This document shows positions 22,625 through 32,459 of a DNA stretch of 64,000 bases, in pieces. Source of the stretch: Anastrepha obliqua (Eukaryota; Arthropoda; Insecta; Diptera; Tephritidae); the NCBI RefSeq assembly GCF_027943255.1, contig NC_072894.1, forward strand, positions 128,827,601 to 128,891,600, given 5' to 3'. The position numbers were made by a program, and so were the translations under genes. The number at the start of each line of letters is the position of its first letter. Within the stretch, counting starts at the first letter, position 1. The notes beneath the pieces are model-generated. The model saw only the letters and a program-made list of their open reading frames with translations, did no database searches and had not been told where the DNA came from.

Positions 22625-24240
22625 GTAAACCTCATTGGCCAGAAAATACAAGCCTCCACCCTTTAAGCTTCCTAGACTTAACAACTAGTGTCTTACACTT
22701 TCATCGGAAGTCAAGTATCTTGGTGTAATACTTGACCCCAAGCTCCACTGGAAGCTGCACATAGAAAATCGAGTTAAGAAGGTCAATATAGCCTTCTACG
22801 CCTGTCAATCTATGTTCGGCAAAAAATGGGGTCTCAAGCCACGTGTCGTACTTTGGATGTACAACTTAGTGGTTCTGCCAATTTTGGCATACGGTTGCCT
22901 AGTTTAGTGGGTAGCTCTTCAGAAGGGCTACAACTTCACTAAACTAGAGAGAGTGTAGAGAACTGCATGTGTGGGCATCACTGGTGCCTGTAGAACATGT
23001 CCCACCGCTGCGCTCAACGTTATTCTCCACTTAATTCCTGTGGATCTGCAGGTTAAATCCATTGCTGCTCAGAGTGCTATTAGACTGAAGGAGTTTGGCC
23101 TTTGGAGACAACTTCCTGTAGGACATAGCAGCATCTTGAATCAGATCTCCCCTTCCTTCTCTGATATTCGCACCGACCTCTCCATCCGCAAACTGTGCTT
23201 TGAAGGTTGTGCTAGGGCTATCTTTCCGAGCAGGCAAGATTGGAGAGAGGGGAGAGCTGGTGCGGACATAGATGCCTCTGTTTTCACTGACGGATCCAAA
23301 ATGGAGTCTGGAGTGGGAGCGGGGGTCTACTCTAAATCAGCCAGCATTTCGGTCTCCTATAAACTGCCGGAGACAAGCAACGTCTTTCAAGCAGAGTTCT
23401 TTGCGATCCTGCAGGCATGCAAAATGCTTCGGGATCGCTGTTGGGAGGGAGACTTAAATATTTTTTCCGATAGCCAAGCTGCAATCAAGGCACTGTCGTC
23501 GCCGTATTGCAGCTCTCTTCTCGTGAACTCCTGTAAGGAGGAACTTAAACGCCTCGAACGTGCAGGAAACATTTCCCTCATCTGCGTTCCTGGGCACAGG
23601 AATATAGAGGGAAATGAAATTGCCAATGAGCTTTCCAGGAAGGGGGCGGCAGAACCGGATCCAGCTGCCCTCTTCTCAGACATCGGTATCCCCTTGACCG
23701 TCGTTAAAGGGAAACTACACAACTTCTTTCTAAGAAAAGCGCAAGACAGATGGAGGTCTGTCTCATCGTGTGCAATTTTAAAAGCACTATGGCCTCAATA
23801 CGATAAAAACAGAACGCTTAAGGTGATGGGAACCCCCCGCCATTCAATTTCCAAACTCATTGCGGTGATCACTGGCCACTGGGTGATCGGCACTCATGCG
23901 GAGAAGCTTGGAATTCCATACAACCCCCATTGCAGAAGCTGTGGGGATCCTGCCGAGAAAGAGACTGTGGAACACTTTCTCTGCAGATGTCCGGCTTTAG
24001 CGACTAGGCGCTTGAGATTCCTCAGCGTCCCCTTTGGGGATGACTTGATGAAATTCTCCAGCCTAGATCCCTTTTCTCTCCTCCGCTACATCAACAGCAC
24101 TGGATGGCTGTAGAAGGTTTTATCTGCTCTCTTAATCCTTTCACAGGTAGTGGTCCACTTTATGGTATCGAAACGGCACGTAAGTGCTACTTGTAGTGTA
24201 CCTGGGGTACTCTTGCTATCTTACCTACCTACCTACCTAA
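22625..24240 (+). mobile_element. Non-LTR retrotransposon 3' end with RNase H (family 1)
   Basis: A 5'-truncated LINE. From about 22700 it encodes the end of the RT domain (EVKYLGVILDPKLHWKLHIE, then WGLKPRVVLWMYNLVVLPIL) with two stops, then a long open frame to 24113 with an RNase H domain and a Cys/His tail. The 3'UTR ends in CTTACCTACCTACCTACCTA (24222-24241), a short simple-repeat tail. Having RNase H points to the I/LOA-type clades rather than Jockey. A reverse-strand relative lies at 61845-62990. Confidence 0.85.
22971..24113 (+). CDS. RNase H / C-terminal part of non-LTR RT polyprotein, 5'-truncated
   Basis: Open for 380 codons; the apparent start is not native because coding similarity continues upstream past a stop near 22960. 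GITGACRTCPTAALNVILHL is the RT thumb-side segment. RNase H follows: FTDGSK (first Asp, about 23283), QAEFFAIL (Glu), FSDSQAAIKAL (second Asp) and GHRNIEGNEIANELS (His and last acidic positions). The tail contains VITGHWVIGTHAEKLGIPYN and CRSCGDPAEKETVEHFLCRC, a CCHC-like motif typical of these elements. All four RNase H landmarks are present, so this part decayed little, but with no upstream RT it is not a working element. Confidence 0.85.
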   Translation: MGITGACRTCPTAALNVILHLIPVDLQVKSIAAQSAIRLKEFGLWRQLPVGHSSILNQISPSFSDIRTDLSIRKLCFEGCARAIFPSRQDWREGRAGADIDASVFTDGSKMESGVGAGVYSKSASISVSYKLPETSNVFQAEFFAILQACKMLRDRCWEGDLNIFSDSQAAIKALSSPYCSSLLVNSCKEELKRLERAGNISLICVPGHRNIEGNEIANELSRKGAAEPDPAALFSDIGIPLTVVKGKLHNFFLRKAQDRWRSVSSCAILKALWPQYDKNRTLKVMGTPRHSISKLIAVITGHWVIGTHAEKLGIPYNPHCRSCGDPAEKETVEHFLCRCPALATRRLRFLSVPFGDDLMKFSSLDPFSLLRYINSTGWL

Positions 24241-25225
24241 ACCTCATTGGAACTCCTCTAATTCTACCTAAGATTACCAAAGTGGACGATCACAGTAGAG
24301 CGGCCTATGTCAAACAAACAGTACAACGTCAGGCGGGCCACAGGACAGATGGCCGCGGTATTCCTTACGGAAGTCTATGCCATCTTGAATCTTGCGTACT
24401 GGCTAATTGAGAAAAAGTGGCGGAGCAACAGTATTGGAATTTGTAGTGACAGTCAAGCTGCACTGAAAGCCTTTGGTAACCCACGCTGCTCTTCGAAGTT
24501 AGTCGGTGAATGTAAGACAAAACTGAACAGTGTTGCAAAACACAACAAAGTTAGTCTTATTTGGGTGACTGGACATTGAGGTATTGCAGGGAACGAGTTA
24601 GCTGATAAATTGGCAAATGAAGGCTCTGCAAGTATGCCACTAGTCCCTGAACCCTTTCTAGGTGACAATTCCGCATCGATACAACTATGGATTGACGACT
24701 TCATGAGGTCTACCCACAGAGGTCGTTGGCCGGAGTTGAACTCGTGCAGAGTAGCCAAGTGCTTTGTGAAAGAACCAAACAGGAAAACAGCGACCTTTCT
24801 CCTAAAACTCATCAGTAAGGACCTGAGAGTACAGGTGGGTGTATTCACAGGGCACAACGTCTGTGGTCAGCATATGGCTAACATGGGGATCGTAGACAGC
24901 CCGATATGCCTATCCTGTCTTGAGTATGACGACACTGCAGAGCATTTTCTCTGTAGCTGTCCTGCATTTTGCGGAATCAGACTTAGGATATTAGGTTGCG
25001 ATACACTGAGTATGGACAAAGTTCATACTCTTCCTCTTCCATCAATGAATCCAAGAGATTTGTGGAAGAGTGACCTCAAACTAATTTATCCGTTTTTACC
25101 ATCCACTTTTTATCTTTCCTATCTCTATTCTTTCTACTGATATCTACCCGGGTGTAGTACAATGGTCTACTGACTGAGTGCTTGGACTTGTCCAACCCCC
25201 CACAAAGCTAATCTAATCTAATCTA
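24241..25225 (+). mobile_element. Non-LTR retrotransposon 3' end with RNase H (family 2)
   Basis: A second 5'-truncated LINE tail placed directly behind the first. It encodes TEVYAILNLAYWLIE, GICSDSQAALKAF, and LIWVTGH followed by a TGA (24577-24579) and then GIAGNELADKLANEG. From 24610 it is open again (VFTGHNVCGQHMANMGIVDS, then CLSCLEYDDTAEHFLCSCPA) to a stop at 25138. The 3' end is a (TAATC)n-type tail, TAATCTAATCTAATCTAA. The family differs from the 22625-24240 element in sequence and in tail unit. The TGA in the RNase H His motif marks it as dead. Confidence 0.8.
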
Positions 25226-25835
25226 ACGTCAGGCGGCTACAGGCATACATCGCAGGAATAACTGGCGCTACGAAATCGTTCCCAGTAGCTGCTCTATCTG
25301 CTACCAATGGACAACTTACAACTACGTCTAACAGCAACGAACATCCCCTTCAGAATATAATAAGGTGGTTTTTGGAATGCTAGGATTTTTGGTCATAGGG
25401 TTATTTTAGGCAGCCAAATGCTTACAAGCAACTCATCAGATTTTACTACCGCTACCCTAAACTTTAGAATAGAGTTTAAGGTAAAGTTCCCCACGCAAAA
25501 GGAATGGGATTTGAATACAGAGCGACCTTCTCGCTATTCCAGAAGCAGGCCTTTGGCAGATGGACACCTGCAAAATAACTAAACAAACGTGGCCCAATTT
25601 CAACAAATCCATAACTGGTGAGTTGTTGAGAAAGCCACGAGCAGACACATTCAGAATTACGTCAACAATAATCGACCACTGGCCTCTGTAAGTCAAAGCC
25701 GAAGGTGGGGTGGCCGTACAACGAGGTGTAGCAGCTGCAATCAAGAAGAATCTAAGGAAACTGTTTTTCACTATTTGTGAAGGTGCGCAAGTCAGGGTGC
25801 TCTACGACATAGAATGCTAGGGAAATTCTCGATGG
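25226..25835 (+). mobile_element. Non-LTR retrotransposon fragment (family 3)
   Basis: Right after the previous tail, LQAYIAGITGATKSFPVAAL (about 25235-25300) resembles the GITGACRTCPTAAL segment of family 1. After a large deletion, CKITKQTWPNFNKSITGELL and TSTIIDHWPL (25565-25690) resemble the conserved ITGHWPIG region, followed by a degraded Cys-rich tail to about 25800. Stops and frame changes are frequent. It is an old remnant. Confidence 0.6.
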
Positions 25836-27072
25836 TTAACTTAAAAGATGGTTAGCAGAAAAGAAAATAGACGTCAAAATCAGATTCACAGTCAAATCAA
25901 GATCGTTCGACTAATAAAAAGCAGTGGTTCTACGAGTGGTATGTTAAAATGTCATCTTTTGTGCTAATCGGGTTTGGGTTGCGTCACTCAGACAACACAT
26001 CCACCATCACAGCGAAACAAGAAAAAAAATTGTATCTCAAAACCAGTCACATAAAAAAATCTCCGCTCAGAGCGGCATCTAATTTAGATGGGTAAATCTT
26101 GAATGGGGTATAGACATAGGGGCCGGGCACCGAAGAGGTGTAAAAAGGAAGGTAACGTTAATAGATTCACACTCGCTTATGCAGCACATACCTGTTCATA
26201 TGGTTTTGTGGGCGCCCGCTGATATGCTACCTGTTGACGAACACACTGAGCGACGTGAGTTGATGTGATAACAACGCGAAACAAAAAGCAGAGCTTTAGA
26301 ATGCTATGATGTTGATATGCTGTAATTTTCAATTGAAATTTCATTTGCAAACTCACACTCGCACAGAATAATGCATTTATGCACACAGATATGTTTGGCA
26401 TTATTTGGCAGCGAAACAGTGGAGATTTGGGTGTCCAACTCGACAGCTTTTGAGCTGCGCCCAACTAGGCATGAAGCTGCTGCTGTTGCTTATGCCTCAG
26501 CTCCAACAACCTCATTGTCGCTTGCTTATCGCTTTATCATTTGTTTTCCAGCTCACTGAACTAAGCGTTTAAGCCACCAATGGGGAGTTATTGAAGTGTT
26601 TGTACTGGGAAATTGAAAAGTGTAGCATTGTTAGACAGCCAAATACAAGGAAGAGGAGTTTAGAGAGCAGTGTTGGAAAATAGGGGCGCAAAGGGCTTAG
26701 GACTAGAAATAAGTGCATGTGGACCGCACAAAAGCATCAGATGTGGCTGTAATAGTCAACTGTACTGGTTGTACAACGGAAATGCTGGCATTCAGCTACG
26801 CACAAAGCTACACTCTCTCAAATGAATAGACGCACATACACACACACACATAATGCACTCTATTCGCTATCGTTTAGGTATTTCCAACAGTCCCATTGAG
26901 TGGCGTGTATACGAAATATATGTAACTGTAATATAGTTTCATCTACAGCCAGTGCAAGTCAAAGCAAGCATGCGTGTATTTCTGGATTTACCTACAAACA
27001 TACCGTTATATAATATATAACATACAATTCATTCATATAGTATAATATACATTCATACATATTTACATATAC
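25836..27072. other. Intergenic, no supported feature
   Basis: Unique-looking DNA between non-LTR remnants and the mariner nest. It has short CACACA and TATA-rich tracts (26830-26850, 27000-27070). No gene was supported. Confidence 0.35.
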
Positions 27073-27533
27073 TAGGGACTAACAAAACTTCGGTACGTCG
27101 ATGGTATTTTTGTATTTTTTTTTTTTTTGATAATTTTAAAATGCTATTATTTTTGTTATAGTCTTACGATGTTTTATTCAAAATTTTACAAAAGTCGATT
27201 CAAAAAGAGACGAGAAAACGTGAAATGTCAGAAGAAATTTCGCCACCAACGCAGTAGGAAATTCGCTACTCAACACTTTACGGTTTTCGACGTCAACTCA
27301 AACCGGTTGGAATTATCAGTGAGTTCCAAGCTACATATAAAACGGACACCCGATCTCTTAAGACTATTTGTGAGTGACATCAAAGATTCCACACTGAACA
27401 TTTTTGTATGAAGGACAAGCCCTGGGAAGGACGGCCAAAATCGTCGACTGAGGAGATAAATGTCGCCCTGGTGAAGCGAAAAATTGACGAAGACCCATGA
27501 ATGGCACAGGAAATTATATGTAGTGAGTAGGGT

Positions 27534-28480
27534 TCTACAGCCATCAAAGTCACGGTTAGCAAACCGCTTACTTCAACCCACAAGCGAGCTTGGCAGGCTG
27601 AGAAAGGCTGCAGATGGACAAAACTGATGCTACCTGTCATGTCGGAGCGGCTGTCGCAGATTCCCTTGTCATTAAGCAGAAGGAATGGCTCCAGGACCGA
27701 GCACGGCTCCGGCTCTGGGGTCTACGTGGAATCCAGCAGGACAAAACTGCATTTTGCTCTTGGAATTCATGCATCTATATTTCAAGCGGAGGTGTATGAT
27801 GTTCAAGAAGCGATGATATATGTGTCTTTAGCGACAGCCAAGCTGCGCTCATGGCCTTAGACAGCCCCCCAACCACATCAGGGGTAGTCAAGTCCTATAA
27901 ATCCAGGCTGAACTATGTCGGTAGACATAATAGCCTGATGCTAACATGGATCCCGAGACACGTGGGTATCGTGGGTAACGAGACCTCTGACTCCTTGGCT
28001 AGGATGGGCTCTGAGGCCAACTTCTTTGACCCAGAGCCCGTCTTGCCACTCCCTTCTGCAGCCATCAAACCCACGGTCAGCAAATGGGTTACTACAACCC
28101 ACAAGCGAATTACCTGTCATGTTCGCTCGACTGTCGCAAATCCTCCTTTCAAGAAGCAAAAGGGAGTGCAGAGAGCTGGTTGGACAGATGACGGGCCACT
28201 TTCTGTGGGCAAAGCACATGAAAAAGGTAGGCAACTAGAGGAGGATGAGATGGTGGACCACTTTCTGTGCGTCTTCCCGGCCTTCGCTCGAATAAGGCTT
28301 GAGGTGTTTGGCACTGATGTGTTAAGAAGCGACCGCCTTGGCTTCTTGCAAACACAAGATCTACTCCAATTTTTTCGGAGGTCGGGCAGACTTACATAAC
28401 ATTAAAAAGGCAACCCGAGTGCAATCCAATAGACTTAATGTTGTCTGAGGGCTTACTTGCTCGACAAAAAAACAAGGGTC
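27534..28480 (+). mobile_element. Non-LTR retrotransposon pieces with RNase H (family 4)
   Basis: It opens with a C-terminal segment (AIKVTVSKPLTSTHKRAWQA, then MLPVMSERLSQIPLSLSRRN), then goes back to the RNase H start (EHGSGSGVYVESSRTKLHFA, about 27697 onward) and on through FQAEVYDVQEAM, TWIPRHVGIVGNETSDSLAR, a second copy of the VSKWVTTTHKRI segment, HFLWAKHMKK, and EMVDHFLCVFPAFARIRLEV. The coding ends near 28399. So a C-terminal piece precedes a fuller copy of the same family, as from a tandem insertion or rearrangement. The second RNase H Asp motif is damaged (LATAKLRSW). It sits inside the mariner at 27073-30080. Confidence 0.7.
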
Positions 28481-28984
28481 TGAATGCGAGTATGCATAAT
28501 AAAATTTCGCTCAATATTTTAAGAAAATTATTAAGAGCTAAGAAAATTCAAAACCGGAGAGTCTAACAACTTAAATGCTATCGTAATAGGAGACGAAGCT
28601 TGGTTTTTTAAGTATGAATTTAAAACCAAACAGCTGTCCATAGTATGAAGCCCGAAAGGAGCAAATCCACCTGTGAAAGCCATACAGTCAACAGCAAATG
28701 TGATGATCTCGGCTTACTTCACCAAAGCAAAAATTGTTGCTGTTATTCCGTTAGATTCTTCCCAGGCAGTAACTGCCAAATAATATGCTGAAAACTGCTT
28801 GAAATGTGGTTTCTGATTATTTCCAGAAACTAAGACAAATTTGGGAGAAAAAGTCTTTGGTAGAAGGCATAATGAAGAGTTAATAAATAAATGCAAAAAC
28901 GCGTGGTGAAAAAATGTATTGAAATTAATGGCGATGATGTAAAGAAGATAAAAATAATGGAGATTAAAAAATGGGAATAAAACA

Positions 28985-30027
28985 GAGGTTGTCTGTAAAG
29001 TCGGTTTACTGACGATAGTTTAACGTGATAACGTCATAAGAAAATACTGATTGAATGGTTGCATTTTTCAAAAGAATTTTAATTTTATTTGTTTGATAGA
29101 TATTTTGTATGGATATAGAGAATGAGTTAACATTAACATAACATAACATAACATAACATAACATAACATAACATAACATAACATAACATAACATAACATA
29201 ACATAACATAACATAACATAACATAACATAACATAACATAACATAACATAACATAACATAACATAACATAACATAACATAACATAACATAACATAACATA
29301 ACATAACATAACATAACATAACATAACATAACATAACATAACATAACATAACATAACATAACATAACATAACATAACATAACATAACATAACATAACATA
29401 ACATAACATAACATAACATAACATAACATAACATAACATAACATAACATAACATAACATAACATAACATAACATAACATAACATAACATAACATAACATA
29501 ACATAACATAACATAACATAACATAACATAACATGCTGTTCAAGCAAGGTAACGACGCATGAGCAAGATAACGACGCATTTTTTGGTGCGTGCAGCCGGC
29601 TACATAGAATTATAAGACGTTGTCACGTCAAAAAATAATAATAACATTAAAACAACAGGTATTATTAACAAACTTGGTTTTATTTTAAGTTCTTCAAGTA
29701 AATCAAATTAATAATAATCAATAAGAAGGCATATGCAAATACAAATACGTGAATTTATATATGTACATATGCGCATATACATACATATATACGCTCACTT
29801 AAGTAGGAGAGAGCAAGATGTCGAACGTTGCCGTTCGTTTGCTTTGTTTGCTTTGTCGTTCGTTCCGCGCTTTCGCTTGCAGTTCATTCAAGGTAACGGC
29901 AATGAGCAAGGTAACGACAAATGAGCAAGGTAACGGCAATGAGCAAGGTAACACTAATGAGCAAGGTAACGACATATTTTTTCGTGCGTGCAGCCTGTTA
30001 AATCGAATTATAAGACGTTATCACTTC
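28985..30027 (+). mobile_element. Microsatellite-bearing element, copy 1
   Basis: Begins GAGGTTGTCTGTAAAGTCGG and ends GACGTTATCACTTC. In order: a 5' block of about 145 bp with AACGTGATAACGTC; an (AACAT)80 array (29135-29534); a first end block (29537-29630) reading GTGCGTGCAGCCGGCTACAT to GTCACGTC; about 250 bp with an (A/T)-rich part and GTCGAACGTTGCCGTTCG; an 18-19 bp GAGCAAGGTAACGACAAT-type minisatellite (29890-29975); and a second end block to 30027. AACGTGATAACGTC near the 5' end is inverted relative to GACGTTATCACGTC at the 3' end. No protein is encoded. The class is unknown. Confidence 0.75.
29135..29534. repeat. (AACAT)80 pentanucleotide array
   Basis: Eighty perfect AACAT units (400 bp), preceded by AACATT. 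Because 5 and 3 are coprime, the reverse strand (ATGTT)n is open in all three frames and reads MLCYV repeats; the forward strand meets TAA in every frame. It is part of the element at 28985-30027. Confidence 0.98.
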
Positions 30028-30080
30028 AAAAATATATGCTTTTTTCCATTCAATTTACCGAACTTTTGTTAGTGCCCCCG

Positions 30081-31277
30081 TATGTAAGTATTTTCAAGAG
30101 TACTCGCTGTAGCGGGCATTGCGCGGCAACATTTTGTCATAGAACTTTAACATTTTGTATGCAGGCGCAGCGTCTTCGCACTCCTTACAAATTTCTTCTT
30201 CTTCGCATTTCCGTTGCATCCATTGTTCACATTTCAACTCGCATGAATGTGTGATTGCGAATTTATTTCGTTGCAATTGTGCGCAATTTTTAAGATTGGT
30301 TTCCCAACAGGAGCTCGAGCGCTGCGCTGGGGGGGCCGGCTTTCTTTGGAATCTCATGGCAGGCACTTGTCATCCGCTTTTCCGACTCGCATACTAAGTT
30401 TACCGAATCTGTGCATGTGTGTGGGTATCTGTGTGAGTTCGCATACTCTGTTGTTCGAAAAATGACTGAACGTCTTTGTTTATTCTTGCAAGTAGGTGTG
30501 AATGCAGATTTGTTTGCATACTCGTACATGAATATGCAAGAGTGCACCTACACATATATGTGTGTATGTGTGCGAAATTGCGCAAGGGAGAGTTATTGCT
30601 ATTTGTTGAAGTTGCGCATTATTCGATATTGCTTTTCATGGAATTCATATGAGACTCAATATAAAATATATATTTTTTAAACATCAACATTTCGCTGCTT
30701 TTTTGTCACATTTTTGCATTTTGCTCATAGTAAGTAATATTTATTTATTCATGTCTGCATGTATGTATGTATGTAGATAAATCAGGTGACTTTAAGGAGG
30801 TGAATGTATTGTCATAGCGCTTCGAGCGCAATCAGCCCACTGGTTGCTGGTGATAAAATGTTGATGTTATGCGTGATATCTAGGAGGAAGGTTTTAGGTT
30901 CAGTCGCCACTTTGGGTATTGAAAAGATTTTATCAACATCGGTGACTCATTGGCAGGCAGAAGCATAAGCAAAATGGATGCCCATGCGCGACCCCGTTTT
31001 GTCCATTCTGCTACCATTATGGGAATAAAAGGGAGAGAGACACGAAGGAAAGGACAAAGGAGAGGGGCAGGGAGCTATGTTTAGACGATATCGAGAGAAA
31101 TTCCAAATGATTATTAGTCACGGTTGTGTTAACCGCTTCATCCTACTGATGAAATTCATCAGGTGCAAAAACTGAGAGCCAAAATGTTTGAATCTCAGCT
31201 GAGGAGAAGATGCTGAGATGAGTCCACCTCCTCCTCCAGGCAATGCCATACTTCTGAGTGAATTTTTGCCATGTATA
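30081..31277. other. Intergenic, no supported feature
   Basis: Between the mariner nest and the Tc1-like element. Overlapping short ORFs on both strands show no motifs. 30830-31130 has a different texture (GA-rich, AGGAGAGGGGCAGGG) and could be an unrecognised old repeat. Confidence 0.35.
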
Positions 31278-31279
31278 TA

Positions 31280-32457
31280 CAGCTATGGTCAGACATTTAG
31301 CGCACTTTATATTATACTGATAAATAATGCAATTACTTCTAAGAGAGTGCAAATTTGAAAAAATAATATGGAACCTTTACCAAATGGGGACCAATCAAGT
31401 GAAGATTTCCAGAATAGTGCATTGTTCAAGAAAAATGGTATATAATGCCATCAGAGATGTTAAGTCGGATGCTAATTTATTAAAACAAAAAAAATTCGTA
31501 AAGTTCCGCCACGTAAAAGTTCCCCCCGTGAGGATCAAATAATTGTAAGGAAAAGTTGATCGGACCCTTTTATGTCTTCACGAACGATAGCGGCTGAAGT
31601 AAGGGCAGAATTAGGCTTAGTCGTGTACAGTAAGCTCGTGCGAAGGCGTCTGAATGAAAATAAAATATTTGGTCGCATAAGCAGAAAAAAACCGCTCCTA
31701 TCAAAAAAGAATATTAAAGCGCGTTTATCATTCGCGCGTAGGCACCTCTTTGAAAAGACAGAGTTTTGGAAACGAGTACTTTTTACGGATGAAACTAAAA
31801 TAAACCGCATCGGTCCTGATGGAAAAACGTATTTACATCGTGAAAAAAATCAGGAAACCAATCCACGATATACAAAAAAGACGGTGAAGCATGGCGGTGG
31901 GAATTTAAAAGTTTGGGGGTCTTTTTCGTGGCGCGGGGTTGGGACGCTGGTCAAGATAGAAGGAAATATGGATAAGCATATGTATCTGAATATACTTAGA
32001 AATAATATGGAGCTATATTCTTTCGAGTTTATGCCAGTTGGGAAGGTGTACAGGAAGCAGGGAACTCTATTCCTTTGGACAGGTGCCAAAAGTTAATAGA
32101 GAGTTTACCACGCAGGTGTGAAGCAGTTATACAGAATAACGGCTATTCTACCAAATATTGATATGGTAAATAATAATAGTCAACAATCTTTTCCCAATTC
32201 TTACAAATATTTCATATTTTTTACAGAAATCAAAACTGCGCTAAGTCTTTGTCCAAATCCCACTATGACCAAATAAGAATTACTTCTATGTTATCATATT
32301 TTTACTAGGGAAAACTGTCTACTTTAAGTTATTTTGTCTTATAATAAAGTGTTAAATATATTTAGTTAAAAAACCTGGATTTAATTTGCTGTCATATCAT
32401 TTAACCGATCATTATATTGAACTCTTTTTAAGTGCGCTAAACGTTTGACCATAGCTG
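31280..32457 (+). mobile_element. Tc1-like transposon, 1178 bp, internally deleted
   Basis: TIRs of about 29 bp: CAGCTATGGTCAGACATTTA on the left and, reverse-complemented, CAGCTATGGTCAAACGTTTA on the right, both continuing GCGCACTT, with TA duplicated outside (31278-31279, 32458-32459). One transposase gene lies inside. The ends look well preserved, but the transposase core is deleted. Confidence 0.9.
31327..32154 (+). pseudogene. Tc1-like transposase, frameshifted and core-deleted
   Basis: The N-terminal HTH region (IIWNLYQMGTNQVKISRIVH, then CSRKMVYNAI) is in one frame up to about 31540. The second HTH and the first part of the DDE domain are open from 31572 (SSRTIAAEVRAELGL, RVLFTDETKINRIGPDGKTY; first Asp at 31788). 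Then VKHGGGNLKVWGSFSWRGVG is present. After NNMELYSFEFMP the segment with the second Asp (expected DNDPKHT) and the third acidic residue is missing. Coding resumes in another frame near 32081 with LPRRCEAVIQNNGYSTKY. Two of three catalytic residues are gone, so it is inactive. Confidence 0.85.
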
Positions 32458-32459
32458 TA

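Larger units (their letters stand above)
27073..30080 (+). mobile_element. Mariner element interrupted by two later insertions
   Basis: TIRs: AGGGACTAACAAAACTTCGG (left, from 27074) and, reverse-complemented, GGGCACTAACAAAAGTTCGG (right, from about 30078). Mariner coding appears in three pieces. KDKPWEGRPKSSTEEINVAL (27410-27470) belongs to the DNA-binding side. VIGDEAWFFKYEFKTKQLSI with PKGANPPVKA (28580-28690) holds the first catalytic Asp. The third piece is an AYFTKAKIVAVIPLDSSQAV segment and a C-terminal KCIEINGDDV. A non-LTR piece (27534-28480) and a microsatellite-bearing element (28985-30027) lie between them. Stops and an internal deletion (second and third Asp not found) make it inactive. 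Confidence 0.75.

Noticed and set aside
22971..24113. A host gene for RNase H
   Set aside because: The RNase H is followed by the retrotransposon CCHC-like tail and a simple-repeat 3' end, and preceded by RT sequence, so it belongs to a LINE.
29006..29579. Long reverse ORFs of 148-172 codons (and 209-285 codons at 37978-38890 and 47154-47916)
   Set aside because: They are translations of the (AACAT)n arrays in all three frames; no gene is implied.
28985..30027. Classifying the microsatellite-bearing element as a hAT or foldback element
   Set aside because: No 8-bp target duplication was seen, the inverted sequence is subterminal and short, and the arms do not contain matching tandem repeats.
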